A program made the translations under genes and the position numbers. A stretch of 64,000 bases of DNA from Notospermus geniculatus. Taxonomy: Eukaryota; Nemertea; Pilidiophora; Heteronemertea; Lineidae. The stretch is taken from the NCBI GenBank assembly GCA_002633025.1, contig NMRB01000126.1, positions 385,624 through 449,623 of the forward strand, given 5' to 3'. Numbering within the stretch: position 1 is the stretch's first letter; each line of letters begins with the position of its first letter. Under the pieces are notes generated by a model that did no database searches, was not told the origin of the DNA, and worked only from the letters and a program-made list of their open reading frames with translations. Below, one piece after another: positions 11,595-21,872 of this stretch.

Positions 11595-11905
11595 AAGGGA
11601 AATACGAGGAAAATTTCGTTCTCTTGTCATTTGGTGTCATGCCTACCAATAAATAACATCAAACTAATACTCAATACCGGTATCTCAATATACCGGTACC
11701 GAAAATATCAGATTTAGATATTTTGAGATATCGACGATATTTTGAGAAAACGACGATATTTTCAATATTTTTTCTCAAAACGTCTCAGTATCAATCCCCT
11801 CATCGCAATAGTTACAGCTGTGTTGAAAAAAATAGAAATAAAAAAGTTGACTTTTGCATGTTACATAAAAAACGTTTAAAATTAGCTTGAAGCAAATATA
11901 GTCCG

Positions 11906-12121
11906 ACACAACCTTCGCGCGACCCAGTGGAATGCGGAAGTAGGCTTACCACAAACCACAGGCTGACCACAAATCTTATTCAATAACTGACTCTTGAATA
12001 ACCGATTGGACAGCGTGACCAAATTATACTCTCCTCTACTTTCACACGCACAATTAGGTAGCCGCAAGCTGTTGTCAGATTTCGTATTTCCGCATTCCTT
12101 TGGGTCGCGCGAAGGTTGTGT
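11906..12121. mobile_element. Foldback MITE, 216 bp
   Basis: The arms ACACAACCTTCGCGCGACCC and its complement lie at the two ends, extended by a second inverted block (GGAATGCGGAA against TTCCGCATTCC). No coding capacity. The stretch before it (11640-11800) is rich in CGATATTTT and TACCGGTA words. Confidence 0.8.
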
Positions 12122-12147
12122 ACATGAGATATATGACCAAGTAAATG

Positions 12148-13002
12148 TACACTGGTGGACCGAAATATTAGGACAGTGGCCAATTTGAAGTTTGATGTAA
12201 GTTTCTGCCTGTTAATGAATGTAATTGCTACTTTTTTATTTTTGATTTCATTCGAAATTTTGATATAACTGTGTTCTACTCATCGAGGCCTTTCGTAATG
12301 TATCCTATAATTTCACCTATTCTGTGTAGAAATGTGATTTTGGGGCACTTTTATCAAAATATTTTTGCCCACGCGTGCAACACCTTGGACACAATTCATA
12401 ATAGTGCAAACACCTTGGACATAGGCTTCTGCAGTATTATGAGTTGTGGTGGTAAATGAAAGCTAAGTGTTCATAAGGGGCACAGTCCGCGTGAGCTACT
12501 GCGAAACTAATGTATTAGGCCAGCCCTGCATACCACGATATATAAATACACACAGCACACCTGGATGACCTAATTTCTGTCCGCAGTGAAGTACACCTGA
12601 CTGCGGACAAGATTTTGCAGTAGCTCATGCGGTGTGTGTCCCTAATGTGTCATTTCTCGTTCTCAATGAATGAAGAAAACTCAGTCTTGGCTGAAGGTCT
12701 TGATTGTCATGCAGGGTCAGTTTCCATAATAGCGCACGTACATTTATGGTGGTTGACCAATTTACAACCTGTTGAAACCCTGTCTATCCCACAAACTATT
12801 CAATGGCCATTGAATTTTATCTACCATTATGACCATTGGGTTCAAGGGACTCCGTCAAAGGTGTTGCAACATGGGCAACATAATTTTTATAAAAGTGCCC
12901 CAAAATCACATTTCTACACAGAATAGGATATACATTGTATTATGAAAGGCCTCGATGAGTAGAACACAGTGATATAAAAATTTTGAATGAAATCATGCAA
13001 AA
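12148..13002. mobile_element. Tc1/mariner-like MITE, right end lost
   Basis: Inverted arms of about 145 bp lie at 12236-12386 and 12855-13002. The left terminus reads TACACTGGTGGACCGAAATA, a Tc1/mariner-type end. A smaller inverted pair is nested in the loop (12475-12507 against 12613-12645, GTGAGCTACTGC). The right terminus is replaced by a foldback copy starting at 13003. The arms match those of the element at 13364. Confidence 0.75.
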
Positions 13003-13275
13003 TAATAATAAGCAAGAAGTCAATCTCCAGAATTCACGAATTTTCGACCCCGGGGTCTTTTTCAAGTGGAACTTTACAATCTGAAACTCTAGAAAAGACT
13101 GAGCTGAAACCCGAATGTAGAACTAACACCTGTGTAGACAGGATGAGTGAGCAATTAAGGAAAGAATAGTGTCCAAGCACCAGGGATGGTTGCTGGACCT
13201 AATTAAGAGAGTGGATGTAATTAAGGGAAGAAAAGTGTCCAAGCCCCACGGATGGTTGCTGGAGGCGTGGGGCTT
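13003..13275 (+). mobile_element. Partial copy of the 14-15 bp TSD foldback family
   Basis: It begins TAATAATAAGCAAGAAGTCA and runs through the family arm (TTTTCGACCCC, GGGGTCTTTTTCAAGTGG, CTGAAACTCTAGAAAAGACT) and the middle region also found at 60930-61050 (GTCCAAGCCCCAC, GATGGTTGCTGGA). The second inverted arm is absent. A 67-bp segment ending GATGGTTGCTGGA is tandemly duplicated here. Confidence 0.75.
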
Positions 13276-13363
13276 GGACACTTGTTACCCGGCCACTGGT
13301 TTATAGGTAGATTCATTTACACTACACCTGACCACTATACCACACAGTATTTGGAGGGATGTA

Positions 13364-14057
13364 CACTCATGCGCAAAAATAAATGGACAGCAGTTTTTTT
13401 CTTGAATATCTCCAAACCAATGGGGTGGAGAAATTTGGTCCCAATATATATAGTATCTAATCGTATCAGCGTCGAAAAATTCTGCTGAAAGCCGAATGTG
13501 ATAGAAGTAATTTTGTATGTTTTTTGCTACTTTTTTATTTGCATGCTTTCATTCAAAATTTTTATATCACTGTGTTCTACTCATCGAGGCCTTTCATAAT
13601 ATAGCCTATAATTTCTGACCACTTTACAACCTGTTGACACCCTGTCAATCCCACAAAGTATTCATTGCCATTGAATTTTGATCTACCATTATGACCAACA
13701 TGGGCAACATAATTTTGATAAAAGTGCCCCCAAATCACATTTCTACACAGAATGTAGAAATGTGGGTCTACACAGAATAGTAGAAATTATAGGATATATT
13801 ATGAAAGGCCTCGATGAGTAGAACACAGTGATATTAAATTTTTGAATGAAATCATGCAAATAAAAAATGTAGCAAAAGGCATGCCTTTACAAAATTCTTT
13901 CTGTCAAATGCGGCTTTCAGCGGAATTTTTCAACGGTAATACCATTAGATAGCCAGGAAAATTTGCTACTATTCATGTTGGGGGCAAATTTCTCTACCCC
14001 ATTGGTTTCGAGATATTCAAGAACAACTGCTGTCAATTTATTTTTGGCCCATGAGTG
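13364..14057. mobile_element. Tc1/mariner-like MITE with ~270-bp TIRs
   Basis: The ends are CACTCATGCGCAAAAATAAA and CACTCATGGGCCAAAAATAA read inward from each side, flanked by TA on both sides (13362-13363, 14058-14059). The arms continue almost to the middle. No transposase ORF. It shares its inner arms with the element at 12148. Confidence 0.85.
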
Positions 14058-15451
14058 TACATACGTGTATTTGGCCAGTGAGGAAGAGTGAGGGCAGTTT
14101 TAGATCAACCCTCCACCGCAACTTACGTCCGGCGCATGCTCTCTTATGTCCGTCGGGACCTGCATGAAAAATTGATATTAGAGGTAATAATGAAGAAATT
14201 GATAGCGAATGTAAACCATCGTGAAATCACTGTCATAATGAAATTATATACGAATTTGTCTGCAGCTGTTATCAATGGGATGGAAGAAATACTCTAAATC
14301 CTTGGTTTTATGGCTACAAGTATCCACCTCATTAAAACCTTGCGTGACCGTCCAATTATTTAATATGTATGGTGTGTTTAGAAAAGGGACTTTACCATGA
14401 ATGGCAGGCCGAGTTCTTTGTGAATTTTTGAAGGAACTTCACTATGTCGCTTGGCGGGTCGTGAAATCAACACGTAGTCTGGATTTAAAGTTGATCCCAG
14501 TGGGTGAGAATGCCAATTGCGGCAGCCGTTTTTATACAGGGTGGCTCCAAAAATGCCAACATTGATGTACTGATTTATTGGGAGTGGAAGGTTTAGGGCG
14601 ACTTCTGGGATAAATGCCAGTTTGGGGAATGCGAGTTGACAACTGAGGACTTCTCATGTGAGGGCGATTTCACGAGAGGTAAGAACTGGCTCTGATAACA
14701 CGATCCCTAGCGTTAACACTACCTTTTACACTGAAAATGTACATGTTGGGCAAAAATACTCGTAGTCGCTGAACAGTGACATGGGAAAGGGATCGCCTGT
14801 TATTTCATTTCCTCATTGTCTACCCATAATGACATTGCAACCAAGTCCATTTCTTCCACTGTCAGCAGGTGTCCCTTAACCCTGTGCCTCAAACGACTGT
14901 TTTTGCTGGAAAGGGTCACACATGATACTAAAGTCCCTTTTAAAGAAAAAAAAATGCTTTATTTTTGGACCACCCTGTGCGAATCGATGTCCAAGCCCAC
15001 TCATTCAGATCAAGAAACGTTTCGAAACCCTTCGGCTGGCTTTCCATTCACACGATTTTCGCGCGACAGACGCTGAAAAGCATTGTTTGTTTCCGCAGAG
15101 TTTTTCTGGAACACGCTGTGTAAAAGTCACAAAACCCGTCAGTCGAATCGATCGCTGGCTGATCGTATGGTAATTGACCGCGGGCACCTTGAAACTGACC
15201 ACACTGAAGTCGGCCGGATGTCATTCTGCCAGGGTAGTAGTGCACGGAACTAGCCCATAGGCCATGCCTTCGATTAGAACTGCATAACCCTTTTATAGTG
15301 CAATTCAGGGGGCGCGGTGTATCCGTCGGCTGGAATATTCGATGTGTACCCTAAAACCAAGGATTTAGAGTATATCGACGAAGTGAAAATAAATACACAG
15401 TGGAGTATAGCTATTACTTGTATAATTGCCCAACCATGTGAAATGTGTCCC
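14058..15451. other. No gene; distant 19-bp inverted repeat
   Basis: CTCTAAATCCTTGGTTTTA (14294-14312) and its exact complement (15351-15369) bracket about 1 kb, perhaps the ends of an old DNA element. The short ORFs inside (14816-15245) overlap on both strands and are not recognisable. Confidence 0.4.
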
Positions 15452-16054
15452 GGGCCCGGTTTCACAAAGAATCATAAGTCAGTTTTGTTGACTTAAGTCT
15501 CAATTTACCCGACTTAGTCTTAAGTCTGCAGTTCTAAAAAAAACTTAAATCAAAAAAGTGTCTTAAAGTTAAGACGGGTAGCTAGGAGGCTTAAGTCAGC
15601 TGGAGTTGACTTAAATATGGCGGCCCTCTTGAGACTTGAACTCCCACTTCGCGAATATTTTTGTGTGTATCTAGGCCTCGGGTCCCCCTAGGAGTCTCAA
15701 CGCACTCCATGACCCCAGACTTACGCTGAATTGTTGACGTGAGTGTGACCCACGCCGCGCTGCGTCATGATTCTTTCAGTCAGTGCGAGGATCTCGTGTT
15801 TGGATGTCGCAGTCCACTGTTGCAGGCTTGATGGGCCTAGGCCTGCAAACATCATGACCGTGCATGCATGATGACGTTGACAAGGTTGATGTTCATCCAC
15901 CCGAAGTCTCCCCATCCAAAACTATGGCCAAAGTGGTAGGCAATGCATGAATGTGGCTTCGTTTTAGGCGTTTGCTTTGACATGTTTGAGAATCTGCCAT
16001 TTTGAGTGTTTGCACTGGTGACCATGGTGACCGGATCATGTGACTCGTCATGGG
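15452..16054. mobile_element. Left part of a MITE split by the DIRS element
   Basis: It begins GGGCCCGGTTTCACAAAGAA and is rich in GACTTAAGTC-type words. The complementary end (TTCTTTGTGAAACCGGGCCC) lies at 21812-21831. The DIRS element at 16055-21651 sits between, so the MITE was present before it. Confidence 0.8.
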
Positions 16055-16200
16055 ATCCACTGCGTAGCTCCCTTACCTGTTAGAATCTACTTTTGAGTAC
16101 TGTACTCTCCGGCTAGCCGGACCACACGCCGAACATATATTTTTTAGACCCAACCACCTGACCTAACTAGGTCACGCCATCCCATAATCCTCTACTTTTT
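16055..16200. repeat. DIRS left inverted terminal repeat
   Basis: This stretch (TTACCTGTTAGAATCTACTT, then CCGGCTAGCCGGACC and TAGACCCAACCACC) is repeated in inverted form at 21488-21625. Such non-identical ITRs are typical of DIRS elements. Confidence 0.9.
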
Positions 16201-16356
16201 CGGCGCCGTAGTCGGACACACGTTTTGATTTGAGCTCGTAAGTTTTTCCTGCAATTTTCGTCATTTCTGGCCGTGGTTGAGTAGTGACGATTAATATTTT
16301 GATCATTATCGTATATCGTCTCAGTGTAGTACTTCCTCTCGTCTGTTTCGGCAATT

Positions 16357-18225
16357 ATGGACGGAGAGTTCAATCTCGCGGCCGCGGTGTTCCCGCCGCA
16401 CGAGGAGGCCGGCGTGCACGTACATTCAGGTGTGCATGCTTCGAGTCACGGTGGGCCTGCTCCTGGTTCCTCATGGTACAATGCAGGTGAATTGGGCGGT
16501 GACCAACCTGCTTCGTCAGGTGGAAATGCACCTACAAGTAAGCCTGGTTCTCAATCTAAGTCTCGTTCTCGAGGCACCAAGCGTAGAGTTGAAACCAGCT
16601 CCACCTCAACGTCAGCCAGAACGACCAAAAAGGCCAAAACTGGCTCTTCCATGTCTTCTACCAGTGTTTCCACTGACAAGATGAAGGCCAAATTGGAGTC
16701 GATGATGGATGCCAGATTTGACGCATTGAGGACATCGATGGAAACCGCGGTGCAACAGTCTCTTGCCAATTCCTTGGCTTCCTTGGCACCACGTATGGAT
16801 CAAAACAGATCTGGTTCTTCGGACGGTGGTTTGCAACAAGGCGAGTATGTAAGGGAGGTGATCACTGTTCATGAGGATTACGATGAGGATAGCATGTTCG
16901 GATCTCCCTCGCCCAAACGGCCATGGAGGGGAGGGGCGTCAGGAGCCCCCCCCCCTGCAAGTCAAGGTGCTCCGAGATTTGTTTTACCTCCGGGAGTAAC
17001 CAGAGTCCTGGATTCCAAGCCACGGGAGTCCCCTGCTTCACCGGACTCTCCTTCGGCAACGGGTGGGGGTATCCTCCAGGACCCGGAGTCGTCTTGGAAT
17101 TCTCCATCTGCATCAACTACTTTTTCAATTCATGAAGGCCAGGAAGGTGATGCGCCTCCGGTTTGCAGTATTATTCCCCACTCTTGGGGTAAGACTATGT
17201 CATTAATGGCAAAAAGCTTGGATATTCCCATTAAGGTCCCAGAATCCAAGCAGAAGTCGTCGGTTTTGGCCTCCGCCTTTTCTGAGGTACCATCCAACTC
17301 AGCCCCTGAAATTCCAGCTATTCCAGCGGATGGAATGCTAGATAATAAGTGGGAAAAAGTCAACAAAGGACTTCCGAAGGTCCCCTTTTCAGAGATCAAT
17401 CGTCTCAGGCAACAATATCGATGGCCGGAAGAGGACTTTGACCGGTTGGGGAGAGTCCCGACAGTAGATAAAGCGGTCTCCACCTATTTGGCCACAAAGG
17501 TAGGGGGTTCGAGCCAGCACAAACCGAGAACCTTGTTTCCTGCAGAACGTAAGGCAGAGAAGACCCTGGCCGGGGTGGACCAGGTCTTACGGTCGCAACA
17601 AGGAGTCGTTTCGCATGCTTCATACCTGCTGGTGGCCCTTCGGGAAGCAATGGCAGCGGACAGCAAAGATGTCACAGAGGAAGACGTAGCCTCCTTACTG
17701 GGAGCCCTCGCTACTACATTGACAGATATATCGGCATGTAGTATTGCAGCGTCCGCAAAGTGCGTGCAGGAACGAAGAACTATTTTCGCTGATGCGCTTA
17801 GTATGCCGGACAAGGCGGATAACGAAGCCCTGATGAAGATACCCATTCAAGGGGTAGAATTGTTCGGAGGGAAATTTAATGAAATAGCTAAAGAAAGCTC
17901 GCAATTGCGGCGGGATGCCCGGGAGATGGCCCAAACATTAATTTCCACCTCGAACTCTCATCAGCAGTCTACGATCCCTGCTAAGCGGAAGGTCAAGGAT
18001 CAACCGCAGGTACAGTTTAAGAGGTTTAGGGGCTTAGCCCCGCATGAAGAGAGGTGTCTGCCTCCTCCCGGGGACAAAAGGTGGATCCCAGTCGCTCCAG
18101 AAGCCCCCGCATCCAAATCGGACAATTCAGGTCTCGGGAGGGGAGGTAGGTCCCAGCCCTCTCAGCACCAGTCCTTTCGTGGCAAGCAGGACAGGAGATG
18201 GAAAGGACAGGGTAGGGGGCAATAA
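16357..18225 (+). CDS. DIRS ORF1, gag-like protein
   Basis: An intact 622-residue ORF in the gag position of the DIRS element. The N-terminal half is Ser/Pro/Gly-rich with basic clusters that look like nuclear signals (SRSRGTKRRVE, ARTTKKAKTGS near residues 65-95). The middle (about 280-530) is more structured and helical (MSLMAKSLDIPIKVPESKQ, INRLRQQYRWPEEDFDRLG), and the C-terminus is basic and polar (KRKVKDQPQVQFKRFRGL, KQDRRWKGQGRGQ). There is no zinc knuckle, in line with DIRS gag proteins, which usually lack it. The start ATG lies 157 bp inside the ITR. The 3' end overlaps the RT frame by up to 180 bp. Confidence 0.85.
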   Translation: MDGEFNLAAAVFPPHEEAGVHVHSGVHASSHGGPAPGSSWYNAGELGGDQPASSGGNAPTSKPGSQSKSRSRGTKRRVETSSTSTSARTTKKAKTGSSMSSTSVSTDKMKAKLESMMDARFDALRTSMETAVQQSLANSLASLAPRMDQNRSGSSDGGLQQGEYVREVITVHEDYDEDSMFGSPSPKRPWRGGASGAPPPASQGAPRFVLPPGVTRVLDSKPRESPASPDSPSATGGGILQDPESSWNSPSASTTFSIHEGQEGDAPPVCSIIPHSWGKTMSLMAKSLDIPIKVPESKQKSSVLASAFSEVPSNSAPEIPAIPADGMLDNKWEKVNKGLPKVPFSEINRLRQQYRWPEEDFDRLGRVPTVDKAVSTYLATKVGGSSQHKPRTLFPAERKAEKTLAGVDQVLRSQQGVVSHASYLLVALREAMAADSKDVTEEDVASLLGALATTLTDISACSIAASAKCVQERRTIFADALSMPDKADNEALMKIPIQGVELFGGKFNEIAKESSQLRRDAREMAQTLISTSNSHQQSTIPAKRKVKDQPQVQFKRFRGLAPHEERCLPPPGDKRWIPVAPEAPASKSDNSGLGRGGRSQPSQHQSFRGKQDRRWKGQGRGQ

Positions 18226-19168
18226 AATAGGTTCAAATAGCAACGACAGATCAGGACCTCCCCCCGCTCAACCCCCAGTGGGAGGAAGGTTGGCGTCCTT
18301 CGCGAGAAGATGGCGAAACATCACGAAGGACAAATTTGTGTTGGGGGTCGTGAAAAAGGGATATTTGTTAGAGTTCCGAGAACAGCCGCCTACATGTCCT
18401 ATCGTCTTCCTCCAGTGCAGGGCCCACACCACGGAGGAGTCCCAGGCAATGCGGGTAGAGAGAGAGAAGCTGCTTCAAAAAGAGGCCGTGGAACAGGTAC
18501 CAGACCAGCGGGTAGGTCAAGGATTTTACTCAAATCTTTTTCTGGTTCCCAAAAAATCAGGGGGGTTTCGTCCCGTTCTGAACCTGAAAAAGCTGAACGA
18601 GTACATACCGGATCAGCACTTCAGGCTGGAGACCTTCCGGTCAGTGTTGCGCTCAGTTCGTCCAGGGGAATGGCTAGCTTCGCTAGATTTAGCAGACGCA
18701 TATTTTCACATTCCAATTCATCAGGAGTCCCGCCAATACCTCAGGTTTTGTGTAGACGGACAACATTATCAGTTCAAGGCTCTGGTTTTTGGTCTCAAGC
18801 CAGCTCCGAGGGTCTTCACAAAAGTGGTAGTTGCAGTGTTAGGCTACTTGAGGCGAAGAGGGGCGAGAATTCACGCCTACCTCGACGATTGGCTGTTGCG
18901 AGCAAGATCGAGGTCAGCTCTGCTCAAACTGATAGCCTTGGTGACGCGGACGGTAATGTCTCTCGGATTCTTGATAAATTGGGAGAAGTCCCATCTCTCC
19001 CCGTCACATCAGATTGTGTTCCTGGGTGCGGAGATAGACCTGTGTCGGGTGTTAGTTTTCCCGGTATTGGAGAGGGCTATAGAACTGAAAGTAGCCATGG
19101 AGGGCATCCTAGCGAAGGATCAATGCCCCGCCCGAGGCATCCTCAGCCTTCTGGGCAGGATGGTATGA
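18044..19168 (+). pseudogene. DIRS reverse transcriptase
   Basis: The RT domain spans about 18480-19165: NLFLVPKKSGGFRPVLNLKK, WLASLDLADAYFHIPIH, the LVFGLKPAPRVFTKVV block and the catalytic YLDDWL (YLDD at 18878-18889). The N-terminal part overlaps the gag ORF in another frame, and the true start may lie anywhere between 18044 and about 18230. The frame ends in TGATAG at 19167-19172, while the conserved continuation (MIDVVPLARLYMRPLQ) is in the next frame. An indel near 19165 therefore separates RT from RNase H in this copy. Confidence 0.92.
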
Positions 19169-19797
19169 TAGATGTAGTGCCACTCGCTCGTCTATACATG
19201 CGACCGCTGCAGTTTCACCTGGGGTCTCAGTGGGACCCCAACCGTCAGTCGCTGAAGAAGAACATCGTCTTGACCCAGGAACTGAAACGCTCCCTGCTCT
19301 GGTGGACCAACTTGGAGAACACCAGACGGGGGTTGAGGTTGCGTCCTCAGGCACCTCAGGTTACCCTATCCACGGATGCCTCCCTGGAAGGGTGGGGAGC
19401 AACCCTGAACGGCCGATCCTCGTGCGGAACTTGGTCACAAGAAGAATCCCTGATGCATATAAACTGGCTGGAGTTGAAGGGGGCGCAGCTTGCCCTCCTT
19501 CATTTCAGACCTCAAGTGGAAGGGAAATCCGTACTTCTATTGACGGACAACACAACAGTGGCATCATATGTCAACAAGCAAGGGGGAACCCATTCCAGGG
19601 ATCTGTTCCAGTTAACACGGACCCTGCTCCTTTGGTGTCATCGTCACGGTATAACGTTGAGGGCGAGACACATACCGGGGGTAAAGAACATTGTCCCAGA
19701 TGCCCTTTCCAGGCGAAACAAAGTGTTTCCCACAGAATGGACGATAGACCCTCAGATTCTCTCGCTGGTTTTCGACAGGCTGGACAGACCATTATAG
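19145..19797 (+). pseudogene. DIRS RNase H
   Basis: Motifs in order: LSTDASLEGWGATL (first Asp), INWLELKGAQLAL (Glu), VLLLTDNTTVASYVNKQGG (Asp) and RHIPGVKNIVPDALSRR (His/Asp). This is the DIRS/retrovirus-like RNase H directly after the RT. The frame stops at 19795-19797, and the continuation IVDLFATSLNHQLPTYVSP is found in the third frame, so a second indel lies near 19790. Confidence 0.9.
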
Positions 19798-20309
19798 TGG
19801 ATCTGTTTGCAACCAGTCTTAATCACCAACTACCGACGTATGTGTCACCGGTCCCAGATCCCGAGGCGTGGGAGGTGGACGCGTTGTCAATCAGTTGGAA
19901 CGGGCTGTTCGGTTATGCGTTTCCCCCTGTGGCTCTAATTCAGAGGGTGCTGCAGAAAATACAGGAGTCCCCTTGTCAAGTGATTCTGCTGGCCCCCTGG
20001 TGGCCGAGACAACCATGGTTTCCGGAGATATTGTCTCTGCTAATAGAAACCCCTCTAGTCCTACCAGACAGGCGGGACCTCCTCTTTCAGCCTCACAGCA
20101 GACGCGTACACAGCAACCCCTCAATTCTGAAGTTAGTGGCGTGGAAATTATCAAGTCTGCCTGGACCGAGAAAGGCATTTCTGAGAAGGCTGCAAGACGG
20201 GCAGCTGGTTCCCGCGGGGAATCTACTATCGCCACCTATGACGCACGACTTCGGGTTTACTATAGGTGGTGTGAACAGCATTCTCTGGACCCACTGTGAA
20301 CCTCTCTGA
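19796..20309 (+). pseudogene. DIRS pol C-terminal region (methyltransferase-like)
   Basis: This is the region that follows RNase H in DIRS elements (VDLFATSLNHQLPTYVSPVP, LFGYAFPPVALI, VILLAPWWPRQPWFPEILSL). It is often described as a Dam-like methyltransferase module; the APWWPRQPWF motif is visible but I cannot judge whether it is catalytic. It ends at 20307-20309, overlapping the start of the recombinase frame by about 200 bp. Confidence 0.7.
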
Positions 20310-21183
20310 GTCAAGTGGCGGACTTCTTAGAATTCGCATTTGAAGAGGGCCGCCATGCCCGTACGATTTCTGGTTATAGGGCTGCGATTTCGATAGTCCA
20401 TCAGGACTGGGAGGGAGTGACGGTAGGTCGGCATCCCTTACTCTCACAAATGTTGAAGGCGTTCTTTTTGGACAAACCCCCAGAAAGAACATTAGTGCCG
20501 GCCTGGAACCTTCCTTTGGTTCTGATGAAACTCTGCCTACCGCCCTTCGAACCCTTGAGTTCTGCGGAAATGAAATTTCTGGCTTGGAAGACGCTGTTCT
20601 TGGTTGCAGCTGCCTCAGCTCGGCGGAGGAGCACTCTTCACGCTCTGTCAGTCAGGGACGGCCATATCCAGTGGTCGAGGGAAGGGGTGAACCTCATTCC
20701 ACACCCAGGCTATCTGGCTAAGAATGAATCCATCTCGTATCTGAGCAAGGTGATTTTCCTGTCTGATATGAAAAAGCTTTCTAGCGTATTTGAGGACAAG
20801 TGGCTATGTCCTTGTCGTGCCTTAAAATTCTACTTAAAACGTACAGAAGTGGATCGCAAGGATCATGATCAGTTATTCCTGTGCTACGCTAAAGGGAGGG
20901 TCCGTCCGTGTTCTCTGGACACCTGGACACCCTTAGTCGCTGGATCAGGGAGACGATCCGCTGGGCATACGCGAATGCCTCAGTAGGGGACAGACTTAAA
21001 TGTCGGGCCCATGATGTTAGAGGCCATGCGTCGTCCTGGGCGTTAGCGAAGGCGGTACCAATGGAGGATCTTATGGCCGCAGCTAACTGGAAAGGCGATA
21101 CAACGTTCACCGCGTTGTACATGCGTGATGTGGAGGGACAGAGAGGTCGCTTTGCGACGGCAGTTCTGTCCAGTACAAGGTAG
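20120..21183 (+). pseudogene. DIRS tyrosine recombinase
   Basis: The N-terminal core-binding part (SAWTEKGISEKAARR, STIATYDARLRVYYRWCE) leads to a TGA at 20297-20299 inside the same frame, followed by VADFLEFAFEEGRHARTISG. The catalytic domain shows Arg in SARRRSTLHAL (about 20620), the HxxR pair in AHDVRGHASSWA (about 21006) and the nucleophile Tyr in FTALYMRDV (21118-21120). A tandem 8-bp duplication of CTGGACAC (20915-20930) shifts the frame between these blocks. DIRS elements use this enzyme in place of an integrase. This copy is inactive. Confidence 0.92.
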
Positions 21184-21322
21184 ACATTCGGTTGTCTGGT
21201 TGATCCAATATCGGTTGATATTGGTTCGAATGTAAATACTTGTATATTTGTATATGTGTTAGGAGGTTTGAGATGGGGTATCTCTTTTTTTGTTCCCACC
21301 CCCGTTGTTGCTTCGTTATTTC

Positions 21323-21425
21323 TGTACTCAAAAGTAGATTCTAACAGGTAAGGGAGCTACGCAGTGGATTAAAATTTTCTCTAGTGAAAATGTTATCCAC
21401 TAGTAGCGTACTTACCTGTTAGAAT
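21323..21425. repeat. DIRS internal complementary region
   Basis: The first half is the complement of the extreme left end of the element (16055-16100) and the second half is the complement of the extreme right end (about 21590-21651), joined at GTGGATTAAAATTTTC. This is the hallmark used to rebuild both ends through a circular intermediate. Confidence 0.9.
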
Positions 21426-21487
21426 ACCCTCCCACCTCCCCACTTTATTCTAAAGTTTCTGATGTTCCATCCTCGGCTCTGCCTCAA

Positions 21488-21651
21488 AAGTAGAGGATTA
21501 TGGGATGGCGTGACCTAGTTAGGTCCGGTGGTTGGGTCTAAAAAATATATGTTCGACGTGTGGTCCGGCTAGCCGGAGAGTACTCAAAAGTAGATTCTAA
21601 CAGGTAAGTACGCTACTAGTGGATAACATTTTCACTAGAGAAAATTTTAAT
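21488..21651. repeat. DIRS right inverted terminal repeat and 3' extension
   Basis: The ITR (21488-21625) is the inverted copy of 16059-16200. An extension to about 21651 (GGATAACATTTTCACTAGAG) is represented only in the internal complementary region. The element therefore spans about 16055-21651, 5.6 kb. Confidence 0.88.
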
Positions 21652-21831
21652 TCGCTTTCTCACCTCCTTTCGCGAAAGAGTTCCATTTCTGCATGACTTA
21701 AGTCACTGCTACTGACTTAGCTAAGTCAGACTTTAGTCGCTTTGTGGAATGGGCTTAAGTGAGTGTCTTAGCTTAGCCAAAAATAGTGACTTAAGCCTAC
21801 TGACTTAAGTTTTCTTTGTGAAACCGGGCCC
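21652..21831. mobile_element. Right part of the MITE split by DIRS
   Basis: TGACTTAAGTC-rich sequence ending TTCTTTGTGAAACCGGGCCC, the complement of the MITE start at 15452. Confidence 0.8.
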
Positions 21832-21872
21832 TGCTGACTAAAGTCCATGCAACGCTTAAAGTACTGTAGTAG

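Noticed and set aside
18310-19150. Long ORF overlapping the DIRS RT in another frame
   Set aside because: Only its last part (RNase H, after about 19145) is conserved. The 5' two thirds is a shadow of the RT frame.
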